In this document: piece by piece, positions 22,494-34,679 of the stretch | How positions within the stretch are numbered: position 1 is the stretch's first letter | Layout: every line of letters begins with the position of its first letter | DNA from: Morella rubra | Taxonomy: Eukaryota > Streptophyta > Magnoliopsida > Fagales > Myricaceae | Direction of reading: 5' to 3' | Assembly (NCBI GenBank): GCA_003952965.2 | Contig: CM025852.1 | Location: 496,001-560,000 of the forward strand | Length of the DNA: 64,000 nt | Notes under the pieces: generated by a model | What the model was told of the DNA's origin: nothing | Database searches by the model: none | What the model saw: the letters and a program-made list of their open reading frames with translations, nothing else | Made by a program: the position numbers and the translations under genes

Positions 22494-22685
22494 CTTTTTT
22501 TTTTTTTTTCCAAGCAAGGAAACTGCATTCAAAACATCTAGAGAGAAAATGCCTCAAGGGGGCTTAAAAAAGTCACTGACTCCTAAACAGTAATCCAATA
22601 ATCCCAAAAAAATGCCTAAAAGCCACCCACTTAGCCAAATTATCGACAATAGAATTAGCTTGGTTTAAACTTTAGAAAATGAGCT
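22494..22685 (-). mobile_element. LINE 3' tail inserted in ankyrin exon C
   Basis: A T run (22494-22510) is the poly-A of a minus-strand insert. The adjoining minus-strand translation gives ANSIVDNLAKWVAF, typical of the end of the LINE RNase-H domain, followed by a stop. It is a different subfamily from the tail at 13834. Confidence 0.65.
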
Positions 22686-23631
22686 CTGAATGCTTTTGAT
22701 GTAGATTGAAGCAGTATAAGGAACTGATGGATGTGCACTGACACACATGAAGGCAAGAGAATGCCAGCTGAAATTGAGACACCTCAGCAGCTCACACACA
22801 GAATGAGTGCAAGTAGTAGAAAACATTTAGAATTCTGTTCAGATTGTATTATCTTTCCTTTGATTCATTTTTATTCTTTACGTATGCAGAATCTCCTCTT
22901 TATTTTCCTTTTGCCTCATGCTTTGGTGTTTGTTTTTCGGCAGCTCAGGCAAATGGGACACAGATATGATCGGTGGCAATTTAGACCAGTCCCAAGATTT
23001 TTAGGTGCCGGGGCTAAGCAGTTGGTCCATAGGTAAAATCTGTCTCCTCTCTGTAGCTCTGCTATCGATGAAATCCTCTTCATTACAAAACAAAATAATA
23101 ATTCTAGTCAATGTCGGTACAAAACGACACAAATTTCACTCTTTGGGCACTCACAGTACTACCAAAAAAATATCCCATAAGTGAAGAAAATGACACAACT
23201 ATACAGGAACAAATGACCATTTATTTAGATGGAAGCACAGAAAACAACTCGTTTTGAAACTGAAAAGGACAACATATATGAACTCGCACCACACAACTTC
23301 AGATATTTTTCTCTCGCAGAAACAAATTTTTTTTTTCAAAATTACACTTTTTAACATCTTAAACTATTTACCTTATCTATAATTGTCCCTCTAAACTACC
23401 ACTCCTAGCAATTGATATCGTCAAAGTAACTTTTTTTATGTGACATAATTTCTGTCTGCTCTAAAAGCTCTATCTTTAATTCTCTCTAGCAATCGGGGAA
23501 AAAGTGGATGGGGATTAATCTCGTCACTTGCCCAGCAAGAGAATTCTCTCATCAATCCGAGCTGCGACAGTTCTCAGTTTCAACATTTGAAGCTTAGGAA
23601 ACGTCCAATTAACTGCCTACCGCTCCACGGA
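22686..23631. other. Spacer, then 5' flank of fragment D
   Basis: 22950-23036 resembles a small exon (acceptor ggcag, then RQMGHRYDRWQFRP) that I cannot assign. 23340-23631 is the second-subfamily 5' flank, also at 19000-19295 and 35470-35766. Nothing else is seen. Confidence 0.4.
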
Positions 23632-24060
23632 ATGGATCAGAGTTTGAAGGACGCTGCTGAACAAGTAGACATTGAATTCTTGTACTCTTCGATACGGAGT
23701 GATCCAAAAGTTCTGGCCAATATCGATCAGATCCCATTTGTTGACACTCCTTTGCACGCTGCTGCAGCTGGAGGGCAGACCCTTTTTGCAATGGAAATCA
23801 TGACGTTGAAGTCGTCATTTGCTAGGAAGCTTAATCCAGATGGTTTCACCCCCATGCACCTTGCTTTGCAGCATAACCAAAGCGAAGTGGTGCTCCGACT
23901 ACTTTATGTTGTTAAGGACCTTGTCCGTATACGACGAAAAGGTGGTGCGACGCCCTTCCATTGTGCAGCTAAAATAGGAAATGTCGATGCTTTGACTGAA
24001 TTTCTTAAAGCCTGTCCCGATTCTATTACAGATTTTACAAATCGAAGAGAGACTGCTCTC
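23632..24060 (+). pseudogene. Ankyrin gene fragment D
   Basis: Starts MDQSLKDAAEQVDIEF and encodes four repeats (TPLHAAAAGGQ, TPMHLALQHNQ, TPFHCAAKIGN, then RETAL). It is about 90% similar to fragment B. It is cut at 24060 where a hairpin-rich CACTA-like sequence begins; the PGG exon is absent. A longer upstream frame is open from 23587. Confidence 0.8.
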
Positions 24061-24395
24061 CCTCGGTGGTCAGTGACGGCGGCTACAGACCCCCTTTAGC
24101 GGCGGTCACTGACCGCCACTATAGACCCCCTTTAGCGGCGTAAAAAAATGCCGCTAAATGCTTAATTTGTAGCAACATTTTTGGTGTACTTTGTAGCGGC
24201 GGTTTTTGTAAAATGCCACTAAATTTTTTACCTATAACAGCGTTTGTATACAAGCGCGACTAGAAATTAGGTATCTACAGTGGCGGTCACTGTGACCGCC
24301 GCTGTAGGTACCTATCCTTAGCAGCGTTTGTTGACACAAACGCTACAAAAGGTGTATCTATAGCAGTGTTTGTGTCACAAACGCTGCTACTTTAA
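24061..24395. mobile_element. CACTA-like hairpin-rich terminal region
   Basis: Six near-perfect palindromes follow one another, at 24097-24122, 24133-24156, 24194-24221, 24277-24305, 24319-24346 and 24361-24389, mostly bounded by TAGC(G/A)GC...GC(C/T)GCTA. Subterminal repeats of this sort are typical of plant CACTA elements, and a related sequence at 48490-48614 ends ...TTGTAGTG, the CACTA terminus in reverse. The CACTA end itself is missing here. Confidence 0.5.
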
Positions 24396-24416
24396 TGTTA
24401 CTTTATTTATTTATTT

Positions 24417-25108
24417 ATTCCTTTTAATATATAATTTTATTTTGTGATGTATTTGAAATTTTTTATTTTAAAAACCTACTTAATAAAATATGGAATTAGT
24501 GGGATTGTTATGAAAATTGAAGTTGTTATATGATATATTTTAAATTATACCTATTGTTGTTATGGTAATTGCATATTTATTGACTAAATCTAAGTAGTTT
24601 AGAAAACATCTATTATCATACTTATAATAAGCATATATATTTTGAATAATTAGTAATATAATAATATATTTTAACTAGGACATATCATTTAATTTCAAAC
24701 AAAAATTTAATGTTAGATTAACTTATGCAATTAAATACATAACTTAATATATGGTCTTAGAAGCTATGATTTAGTCATTAGGTATAAGTGCAAAAAAAAA
24801 ATTTATTTATTAATTCTAAGTTATTTAATGTAAATAATTATTTTATATATTATTATATTCCTTTTAATATATAATTTTATTTTGGAATGTATTTGAAAAA
24901 TTTTATTTTAAAGGACCTACTTAATAAAATATGAAATTAGAGAGAGTGTTGTGAAAATTGAAGTTGTTATATGATATATTTTAAATTATAATCCATGGTT
25001 GTTATGGTAATTGCATATTTATTGACTAAATCTAAGTAGTTTAGAAAACATCTATTATCATACTTATAATGAGCATATATATTTTGAATAATTAGTAATA
25101 TAATATTA
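24417..25108. repeat. Direct repeat of about 250 bp, period 440 bp
   Basis: 24417-24665 and 24857-25108 are about 90% alike (both start attccttttaatatataatt and include gttatatgatatattttaaa and actaaatctaagtagtttag). The sequence is AT-rich and non-coding. It probably belongs to the same element as the hairpin array. Confidence 0.7.
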
Positions 25109-27143
25109 TTTAATTATACATATTATTTAATTTCAAAAAAAAATATTGTGAGTATAAATATTTGTTGACAATTATCAGAAGAAGAAAAAATAAAAAGAAA
25201 ATTATTTGTATATCGAATAAAAAATAGAACAAAATGGGAACTTAGAAAAAAAAAAAACGAAGAACAAAATTAGAAAATTTTCATTTTAGCGCCAAACGTT
25301 TTCACTCCCATAAAAAACGCCTCGTTTATTTTGTCGAATCTCAATCTCTTCTCATCTCTCAGAAAGCAATTCATGATCTACAGGAAGTTCTTCACTGAGA
25401 ATGACTCTGGCTCAGCTCCCCGTCTGTCTCTTATGCACCCTGCCCCAACTCCCCTTTCCCTTATGAAAACGGCCCCTTTCCCCCCTTCTGCAAACAGCCC
25501 CTTTCCCCCTTTTACAATCTATCTACCGGACAGCCCTAGCTCCCCCTCTCCCGAACAGCCCCTTTCCCCCTTTCCCATCTGTCTCTCACTCTACCTCTTA
25601 CCCTCTCGGTTTCTCTCACTCTATCTCTTAATCCTCTCGCCCTCTCTTGCTCTCTCTCACCCCCTCATTCTTTCTCGAGGCACGTCGTGAGTCGTCCTCA
25701 AATAGCGCCAGGAGAGGTAATTTCCCATCTCTCTTCCTTTTCTCTTTCGTTTTCCTATTTCTCTTCTAATTGCCAAATTTTTGTTGCAGTGCATGCGGCC
25801 TGAGAAGATCATTCCATGAAAATTGAGATGTACTGCTGCTGCAAAGGAAGAGAAGTTCTATAACCAGGTAATTTCGACTTCAACTATGATAAATCTTGAA
25901 TGGTTAGGGCTTGTTTGTGAATTGGCTTTAGCTGGTATTGTCTTCGGTTTTCTTTTCATTTGTTTAAAAGATTTGAAGAGCAAATAGAAAAAGGGGAAAT
26001 TCTGCGTAGATGCATTAGTTCTGTTGTTTTTCTGTTGGCCCTGAAAACGTGTTTTGGAGTTGGCCCTGAAAACATTTTTTTTTTGCTTCCATCATTTATC
26101 AAAACAGTGTCCCTTATTTCTTTAATCTCTGGAGTCAGTTTCTCTGAGGCGTTCTTGTCTCGGCCTTTGAAGAAAGCAACGACGTAGGAGCTCTGTTGCT
26201 TCTCGACGACATTAAGAGAGCTTCGAGTACTTTGATTTCGTCTTTCTAGTCCTTTTTAACATTTCTCTAGGTTTCTTAGCGACCAAATGGATCTTCAATT
26301 TTTCGACAAGTTCTGGGTGTCGGTGTTTGACTTGTGGTCCATTTGATTATTGGAGCTGAGCTAGTTAGAATCGTAGAATCTGTGTGGATTAGTATAATTC
26401 GTTGCTAGTATGGTTATGCCTCGTTAGCTTGCAGATCTGATTTGTGCCAATGTTTAGCCTGTGAATTGCAATTTTCGCTGCGGCTTTTTATTTTTTAAAA
26501 AGAAAAATTCTGATTAATGGTTTATCTTTAATTTTGGATGATTGGAACTGATATAGATCTCGTCTCCTTAGCGATCGGATGCGTTGAACATGCATTGCAT
26601 TTGTTTAGATGTTATTGTATCATGGTATCTCTATAGTTGTTATCCTTAGAGGAGACTGTTGACTTTGCAGTTTATATTAGATTGTGCTTTTCAAATTTAG
26701 AGTACTTTTAGTGATGTTATAGAAGTGTGATGCTTGTTTAGTTTTAATTTTGTTTCTGTTCCCAATTTTTTTCTACCTTGAGCAACAGTGGCTGGTTTGA
26801 AAATGTAAAAGGATGAATGAGGAAATATTGTTTTCCACTATCTACAATTTTCTGGTAACTATTTTTATTGAGAGAAAAGAAAAGGATGACTCAAGTTACG
26901 TTAGGATTGTTGGCTATCTTTCACCCTCATTTAAGAAATAAGACACTGGATGATAGAGGTTTTTATCTCAATATTCACTTACTGGGGAAAGCAATTGTGT
27001 TATTTTATTCAAAGCATTATATTTTAAGATTTAAGTTTCTTTGTGCCTTGACTTAAGAAATTATATGTGACATTCGAAATTATTTGTCTCTGAATGAGTT
27101 ACTGATTTATGTCAACCATAATATCTATGATCTCCTCAGGCCA
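25109..27143. other. Pyrimidine-rich leader-like and intron-like sequence
   Basis: 25331-25690 is an open frame rich in proline, serine and leucine, driven by CT-rich composition; I do not accept it as a gene. It could be the 5' leader of a captured gene, followed by long AT-rich intron-like sequence up to the ADF exon at 27144. No other coding region is seen. Confidence 0.35.
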
Positions 27144-27610
27144 ATGTAGCTTCAGGTTTTGCTGTGGATGATGACTGCAAGTTGAAGTTTTTGGAGCTTA
27201 AGGCGAAAAGAACCTATCGCTTCATAGTTTTCAAGATTGAGGAGAAGCAAAAGCAAGTTATTGTGGACAAGCCTAGTGAGCCAACACAAGGTTACGAGGA
27301 TTTAACTGCAACCTTCCTGCCGATGAGTGTCGTTATGCTGTTTATGATTTCAATTTTGTCACGGAAGAGAATTGCTAGTCTAAGTAGCTAGTCTCATGAT
27401 TGATATGTAATGGTTATGTTATTGGTGATTCTTACCACTAATTCGTTACCTGTTCAATGAAGGTCTCCTGACACGTCTAGGGTTAGAAGCAAGATGATTT
27501 ATGCAAGCTCAAAAGATAGATTCAAGAGAGAGCTTGATGGAATTTAGGTTGAGTTGCAAGTAACTGATCCAACTGAGATAGGAATCAATGTCATTAAGAG
27601 CTGTGTCATC
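27144..27610 (+). pseudogene. Actin-depolymerizing factor (cofilin) pseudogene
   Basis: After a normal acceptor (ctcctcag) the exon encodes [33 protein letters not shown] and GYEDLTA; after a one-base loss near 27312 it continues [15 protein letters not shown] and VTEENC. A stop replaces Gln there and the FFIAW segment is lost. From about 27465 the last exon reads SPDTSRVRSKMIYASS, KDRFKRELDGI, a stop, then VELQVTDPTEIG, ending at TAA near 27610. ADF binds and severs actin filaments. The exon-intron structure is kept, so this is a DNA-level copy and not a retrocopy. The first exon was not found. Confidence 0.85.
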
Positions 27611-28380
27611 TAAACACAAATCATAGGCCATGTGATGGGGAGTTCCTCCCTTGTAGAGATTCTTGTGTTTGTTGTAAAACGTTGTTAATCAATGATTAAG
27701 TATATTTTGTTTTATTATCCTTGTTCTTTAATTTTTGGGGAAAATTCACTTTGCACCCCTTAAACTTTGGGGTCATTTCATTGCACCCACTTTGTTCAAC
27801 ACATTTTATTTGATTTCATTATATTAATACCTCAAACTCATTTTACGTTAATTTCACCCTTAACTTTGGGGTCATTTCTAAGTTGCACCCACTTTTGTGA
27901 CTGATGTAGTGGAATCTTGAATTTTGTTTTGCATCCTTTAATACTTATTCCTAGCCGTGTAAATATATTGGATTAGTATTTTTAGTAGGAATTGATGATT
28001 TGTGTATACTAGGAAAATAGTATATGAATTCATGAAGTGATGTCTCCAATCCTCCATGCAATTTGTGTGGTTTCTCTCATCTATCCAATTTCTTGTTACT
28101 GGACGTAGAACTATATAAGCATGATATCCTTTATAAATTGAATATATAAATTTGTGAATATGGGCTTTTATGTCATCTAGTCAATTAGTTATAACCTGGG
28201 AAGCAAGAAGAACTGCATATTGAATGTAAATTGCAACAGCAGAATTGCACATGGTTTGGGCTTTTATTCAACTTTGAAATTTATGTTGGTTGTGACATTA
28301 GTTTTCAATAATTCTGTGATGTTCAATCCCAGTGATATTTATTTGCTTTATCTGCTAATAATGCATCTATCTTTTGACAG
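27611..28380. other. ADF 3' flank and possible left terminus of MULE 2
   Basis: At 27738-27900 two 'cactttgcacccctt..aactttggggtcattt' like repeats occur, a style seen at ends of some plant transposons. They do not match the right end at 34923, so I do not assert a terminal pair. No gene is seen. Confidence 0.35.
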
Positions 28381-28596
28381 AAGAATCGTGGTGCAATTTT
28401 TTCCTTTGGGTTAACCCCCCGACCTGTCCACGAGGCGAAGAGATCCTACCTTCGATGATAAAAAAAATAGAAGGCGATGGAAGAGGAAGCTCAGAAGCAA
28501 AATTCGAAACAACATCGAAAGATTAAGGCATTGATTGGATCGTGGCTCTTCTTTGTGGTCACTCTTGTAATGGTCTGTTGTATTTGGTGTAATTAG
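28381..28596 (+). pseudogene. GRF-type zinc finger/membrane protein exon of MULE 2
   Basis: After an acceptor (cttttgacag) the frame reads ESWCNFFLWVNPPTCPRGEE, closely parallel to HCGYFCWFDPRVCPRG of MULE 1 (8035-8459). It goes on through ILPSMIKKIEGDG; after a one-base shift comes MEEEAQKQNSKQHRK, a charged helix, and LIGSWLFFVVTLVMVCCIW, a C-terminal membrane segment, with a stop at 28594-28596. The first exon with the CxC half of the finger was not found upstream. It points towards the transposase, whose stop is 982 bp away. Confidence 0.65.
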
Positions 28597-29577
28597 TTTT
28601 AGGGAGTTTAGGTTGTAGTGTTGTAGGAGTTTAGTGTAGTGAACTTTGCAATATAGTTCGTGTGGAAGTGTATTTGGTGGGGAAGTGTATTTGGTGTTGA
28701 AAACTTTGTTGGGCAAGTGTATTTGCATGAAGATCCATTATTAAAATCTTTATCATGTTTAGTTTGAAAAACTTGTGCCTCAAGCAATTAAGCAAAATTG
28801 ACTGTGTCATCACAAGCACCTATAAGCAAAGTCAAAATGAAGGAATTGAATAAACTAAAATGGATTGGTGGTGAATGTGGAAAGTGAAACTGAATATTAA
28901 GGACAACTAAATGGCTAGAACCAAATGAAGCAGATTCTTTGAAATATATATAGCAGCATCACAGAAGTCAACTCTCATTTCTCTGCAATATTTGCCCACA
29001 TTCAAGTCAGTATGCATTTTCAGAGCTTATTAAACCCAAAAAAAAAAAATTATGAAATTTAGTTGTACATCTACAATAGCCAAAGCCAAAGTATAAATTC
29101 CAAATTTCCTATCAATGATATAATGGAAATAAGATCATCAACTTGAATTTGGTGCCCTTGCGATAAATAACAAAACCAAATTCAATTAAAGCAAAAAACG
29201 GTAGAAGCAAGTCAGCATATCACAAAAATAAAACTAGTTTTCATCCAAAGAAGATCTGTGTCAAGCTGTTTACAAAGCATAAAAAAAAATACATCCGACT
29301 GTACTTCCATCCAAAACAAATTCAACATTACAGCTCCTCCCAAATTCAATATTACCACTCCTCCCAAAACATACATATGACAACTTCACAAATTTACAAT
29401 GTGACAGAAAATGACAGCTTCACAAACTTCACAAATGGCAGCTTCACAAACTTCACAAATGACAGCTTCATTCAGTTCATTACATCACCACCAAAACAGC
29501 TTCACAGACCACTCAAAAAAATGAAATCTTCACAAATTTACATTGTCCAAAAAAAATGGCAGCTTCACAAATGATGT
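28597..29577. other. Spacer between the converging MULE 2 genes
   Basis: AT-rich. 29375-29575 has short 'agcttcacaaa' repeats. No gene is seen. Confidence 0.5.
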
Positions 29578-32556
29578 TCATTGTGTTGCTCTTGTTCTCT
29601 CTACTCCTTGTGCACGCCTGCCCACAAAACGGTTCGTTGGCTGCGACCTCGTTGCAGTTCCTTCATTTTGCTATTTCCACATAATACAAAGACATTAATG
29701 CTTATGTATTACATAATTATTATTTAAGCCAGAATAAGAACATTAAATGTTACCTGAATATGTTGAGTTTGAGTGGCAGCATTACCCTCTCCAGCCGGTT
29801 GAGACGTAGTTTCACTAGATGTACCCTCCCCATTCTGTAATTAAAAAAAAAAAGTTTACTAAAATTGCTTCAGATTGTCATCGCCTATTAAATAACACAT
29901 ATCAAAACCCAAATCGATTTCTACTCACCCTTTTTGACTTCTTGACATAAGGTTTAGGGGGATATTGTCTCTCCCCCGGTTTGGGTGGATGCTTGCATCG
30001 TCGCCGATTATGGTCAAGTGCTCCACATCGTCCACACTTCGTTCTATACCCTTACCTCGACACTCGGTGTGGTGGTGGTGGGGGCGGTGGCTCGTCTGAA
30101 GTTCTTATGCGAGACTTTCTTGGCCTCCCCGGCTTCGCCCTAAGCTCGGGAGGAAGCATAGGGTCGCAATCAATGTGTGGCCACTCCTCTGGACCAGGAG
30201 CGCTTCTATGAAAGGAAAATAAGATCTGCGATATGCCTCAATCCGGTAATAAGGATCAACAAAATCCTTTGGCATCGCCCTCGTGAAGTAAATTGCACTT
30301 ACAGCGTGCGGGCACAGAATTCCGTTAAGTTGCCATCTGCCGCATGAGCAAGATCTTCCAGGAATATTAACCACCCTTCTTTCCTCTATGTGGTGATCAA
30401 CTTCAAATTCTACATCGTTCCCCCATCTACAAATATAGTGACTGCCAGCTTCTTTGTTTTTCTCCAGCTTGTCTTGAATCTTTGGGCAAATATCAAACTT
30501 GGCTTTCCTGAGACCTTCATTTTTGGTACAGAATCAATTCATAAGCATCCTTCTAATGGCTTCCATCATACTCAACAAAGGTTTATCCCTAGATTTGAGC
30601 ACCCATGAATTGAACATCTCTGTGATGTTGTTTAAAAGATTGGTGTGCGTGCTAAATGCATGTCTAGACCAACACGCAGGATTGACTTTTGAGAGATACG
30701 CATGGGCATCAACACTTACACCTTTCATGTTTTCCATTTGTCGATTGAATGCAGTAACAGTTGCAGCCTTTGCACACCTCCACAGTGTATCCTTGATCGC
30801 TTGCCCTTTCATCCATGTGACTTTATATTTGCATGGAGATGCTTGAGGCAAGATCTGTGCTCCGTATCTGGCATCAGCTACTCAAATGCATCAAGCAAAC
30901 CCTACAAATAACGACAATAATGAAAAACTACATCGTTTCAAATTTTTGAAAGACATGTAAACTTTATCAAATAAAGACATTATTGTACCTTTTGATGGTC
31001 AGAAATAAAACTCCATCATCTCGAATCGTGTATACCAACATCATCTAATAGCTCTTCTAAGAACCAAACCCAAGATGCTTTACACTCATTCTCACAGACT
31101 GCGTATGCGAGTGGATACATGTCTTTGTTTCCATCCTTAGCTACTGCACAGAATAGCTGACCCCCAAATGGTCCTTTTAAGTGGCAAGTGTCTACCGAGA
31201 TTAGGGGTCTAATCCCCGCTAAGAACCCCACCTTACATGCCTCCAATCTAACATTCATTTGTTTGAAGAACGGCGGGTCCCTGTGAATCTTGACACAACT
31301 GCCAGGATTGCATTTCGTGACGACAGCGGCATAATCTCTACAGTATTTATACTGGTCAACATGGTTCCCATTCAAAATCTCCAATGCAAACTTAAGTACA
31401 CGGTAAGCTGTATGCTTTGAAATGCCCACCATCCAATCCCGTCTCACCTCTTCAATCAGAGCCGTGGTAGTTAAGTTGGGAGTATCCTTGATTTTTTCCA
31501 AGTACTGCCTCCCTACCCACTTGGCAGTCACATTCTTGTTAGTGTAATGGGTGCCACAACGGTGTTCGGTTGTGAATGTTTTAATCTCAAAGCCATCTCC
31601 TTCATTCTCCTTTGACACGTATTCTCCAACTACAATGCGTGCCCGCACACTTTGCAGTAACCCGCTTTGTGTCATTCTTAATGAAGGCATGTGCGAACCC
31701 ATTCTGAATGCTAAAGGTTGATAATGCCCTCCTGAACAGCATCAGATCCCTAAATTTCATTCCCTTTACTAGCCTCAACCTCTTCGGCATCTAGATCTTC
31801 CTCATGAAATTCTCGACGTCTATCCCTTTGGTTATTAACACCCTCCTCTCCCTTCTCATCCATGCTGGGAAGATCCTCGCTATCGTCACCCCCGGAAGGT
31901 CTATTTTCCTCTGTCTGCCTATGCATTGAAGCTGCCAAGCCAAACTAAGACATGGCATTCTCCCTATCCTTTGCAGCTTGCTCTTGGTTCTCAACGTTGT
32001 TATATAAATCAGGCCCCTTTGGTTCACTATCCTCAAACTCACTAAAGATGAGAGGTTCCTACCCATCCTCTCCCACATCTTCATCATCTTCTCCACCAAT
32101 GTCGGGCAGATCAGCCCTTCCATCATCCCCTCCATCATTATTTTCATCAACCCCTCCATCATCATTTTTATCAGCCCCTCCATCATCCCTTCCATCATCA
32201 TTTTCATCAACCCCTATATCATCATTTTCATCCTCGGTCACAAACACCGGATCATCTATGGAGTGCTCTATGTATATGTGCAACTCTTTAGGATTCATCT
32301 TCCTCACCATATCTATCAAATACCGACAATCTTCATCTGACTCCACATATGAGAACTCACCAGCACCTTCATCGTAGAACCTCCATGCTAGTCTCGAAAC
32401 ATTCAAGTAACCCAAATGTTTCCTTGCATAATTTTTTATCACAATAGCTGAAAAATAGTCTGGATCCTCATTGCCACAGTGCTCAATCTCTCCCCCGATG
32501 TATCTACGTTCAGCATAGCTAATTGCTCCCTGCTGGTGTATGTAAACGTGCACCAT
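29578..32556 (-). pseudogene. MuDR-type transposase of MULE 2, with stops and frameshifts
   Basis: Read from ATG 32556: a PB1-like domain (RYIGGEIEH, LAWRFYDEG), an acidic repeat tract (32085-32235), the MuDR N-terminal domain (MKFRDLMLFRRAL), then the DDE core with VDTCHLKGPFGG at about 31180 and SDHQK at about 30990. An intron of about 85 bp follows (about 30988-30903), then EHRSCLKHLH, a SWIM finger (CSCGRWQL...CPHAV, about 30345-30300), a CCHC knuckle (CGRCGALDHNRRRC, about 30040-30000) and two short 3' exons, ending at a TGA at 29580-29578. A TGA in SR*WSF (about 31018), a TAG in AFE*LM and frameshifts near 31700, 30850 and 30225 show it is inactive. Confidence 0.85.
32085..32235 (-). 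repeat. Minisatellite coding an Asp/Asn-rich tract
   Basis: Imperfect repeats of about 15-27 bp (ccctccatcatcattttcatcaa and variants) encode D-E-N-D-D-G type repeats in the linker of the MULE 2 transposase. Length variation here would not shift the frame when units are multiples of three. Confidence 0.6.
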
Positions 32557-34679
32557 CCTCTGAAAAAAAAGAGCGTGGGAGGAAGGTAAGTAGATAGTTT
32601 ACCGAGCAGCATAAGAGAATCTTAAAGAAACAAAGAAACAATTCTTTCAGTGAGAAGATCTTTCCCAAAAAGATAAATTTGTTTGTCCAATATTGGTCAC
32701 TTCTAGAGAGCAGACCAGTACAGTGGAGAAAAAAAAAACATTGCAAAAAGACTGATATAGGCTGCAATAGAGAAAAATGATGAGGACACTACTTTCACTT
32801 GCTTGCTCTTGGTCCCAAATATAAAGAGTGTCATTTAACACTTCTACAATATACATTAAATTTAATAGTCAATGGCAAAAAAAAAGGGCTTTTCTGAGGA
32901 TCTAATTCTGTTGAAGCTTCTAATCTAATCATCACGCACCAATTCATTATTCAGTCACACTCTTAGTAACTAAGCTAGGTGCTATTGTTGGTATATCAGT
33001 AAACAGAATTTATATTCCCACAACCCGCTCTTTCATCAACTGGAAACTGGAACAGACCTTCTTCATGGCCTTATTTTTATTGCCCAGAACTAGAGTTTCA
33101 AGAAAAGCTCTATTAAGTTGTATAAGGAGAGTATATAGATGGATAATGCTCTGTCAGTACTGTAGTGGAGTTGCATGAAACTATAAATAGATAGTGAGTT
33201 GAGACTTTCATTATTCAGTTGAAGCCTCATGTGATCGAATTAACCTAATAAACTCAAGTTTTTCTGCTTCAGTTCTACCTCAGATATTAGTGGCCATGAA
33301 AAAGAAAAAAAGGAGCAGAAATGCCATCATCTACATTGGAAAATTGTAAGAACAGAGGACAACATCATGGCTTAGCTTTAATATCTTATAATATTTACTT
33401 AAATAGTTACAATCTCTTCTCTTTTACTTTATTCGCCTAAGTTAAATTATTCTCTAAATTTTTCCCATATATTCGTGTGATCAGAATTGTCTCAAAGCAC
33501 AAGTGCTAGAGTCAAACAACTTTTAAAAGCATGAAGATCCTCATTCACAAAATTACTGTAACTACAAAATCAAGTAACATAGCTTCTAATTTGATTTCTT
33601 GATACATATTGCGATGTAGTAGGTAGGATGATGTTATATTAAAGAAAAAAAAAAAACTAATTGTGTTGATACCTCAGGGACTGTGAAATTTACCACAGGG
33701 TCAAACATAATTATAAAGCATGTGCTGTCCTACAATCGAATTAACTAACAAAGTCATTGAAAAGGACAAAAGACATGGGTCCACAAACATTATAAAATCA
33801 AGTCTTTGGGACCACATTATTACATCGTTATCTGGCTAGAAATAAGCAAAGGAGATCTCAATTTGGGTCCATAAAACCCTAACTGACCGACAGCAAATAT
33901 TCTGATTTTTTCGAAAACGACACGAGGGTCCCCCTAATCTAAACAAAAATAGAAAAAAAGTACATAATAAAAAATCAATATATAGGGGCAAGAATTAAAA
34001 ACCAACCGAAGAGTGGATGTCGTGTCTCACTTCACCCAAGTCTCCTCCACCGAAACCCAAAAGCTATGAAAACTCAGCGAAGCTTTCCACGAGCACTGGT
34101 GGTTTTTTATGAGGCAATCTAGCAAAAAAGAGAGCAACTCAAATAAGAGAACAAAGCAGAGGAACAAAATCAAGGAAAGCATGCACGTGTTTCTTGTGAA
34201 AGGTTTGATTTTGTCTTTGGAGCAGCTTGGAGTCGTTAATGCCATTTACACGTAGACCAAAGACAAACTTGCTGACCTAACGAGGTGGGTTGGCCAATGC
34301 CTAGAAAGGTCGAAATCACAGCTACTAACAACTAAAACTCACAAGAGATTGCACTGAACAAAACGAAAGTCTGCTTTAAGCTCATACCTCTAGGTAAATT
34401 TTACATTTTCCAAAAGCAAATTTCGGCCAATAATCCAATGAAGTTCAAGCTCGTCCTCCTCTGTTAAGTCTGGTGGCAGAATCAGAACGTATTCGTCGAA
34501 GAGATTTATCTAGGGCAAAGCCTTTGTCAAATTTCCTTAGAAGATGCAAAGAGAAGGGGAAATTGTCTAAGTGTTTTTCGTGCAAATTGTCTAAGTATTC
34601 TTCGTGCAAGTGTTCTCCTCACTCAGAAACGGCGTCGTCGTCGTCATTTAAAGATTTTTTTGTTTGAAAATAAACTGAC
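32557..34679. other. 5' region of MULE 2
   Basis: Upstream of the transposase start. AT-rich with short frames and no known motif. By analogy with MULE 1 it may carry the leader, 5' introns and promoter. Nothing else is seen. Confidence 0.4.

Noticed and set aside
22950-23036. Exon-like stretch after an acceptor (RQMGHRYDRWQFRP...)
   Set aside because: Too short and unrecognised; no second exon found.
25331-25690. 119-residue Pro/Ser/Leu-rich frame
   Set aside because: Pyrimidine-rich composition keeps the frame open. No domain or homologous copy in the window. More like a leader sequence.
31791-32377. Frames with Met/Glu or Ser/Pro repeats opposite or beside the MULE 2 acidic tract
   Set aside because: They are alternative readings of the minisatellite; the Asp-rich frame joins transposase domains and is the real one.
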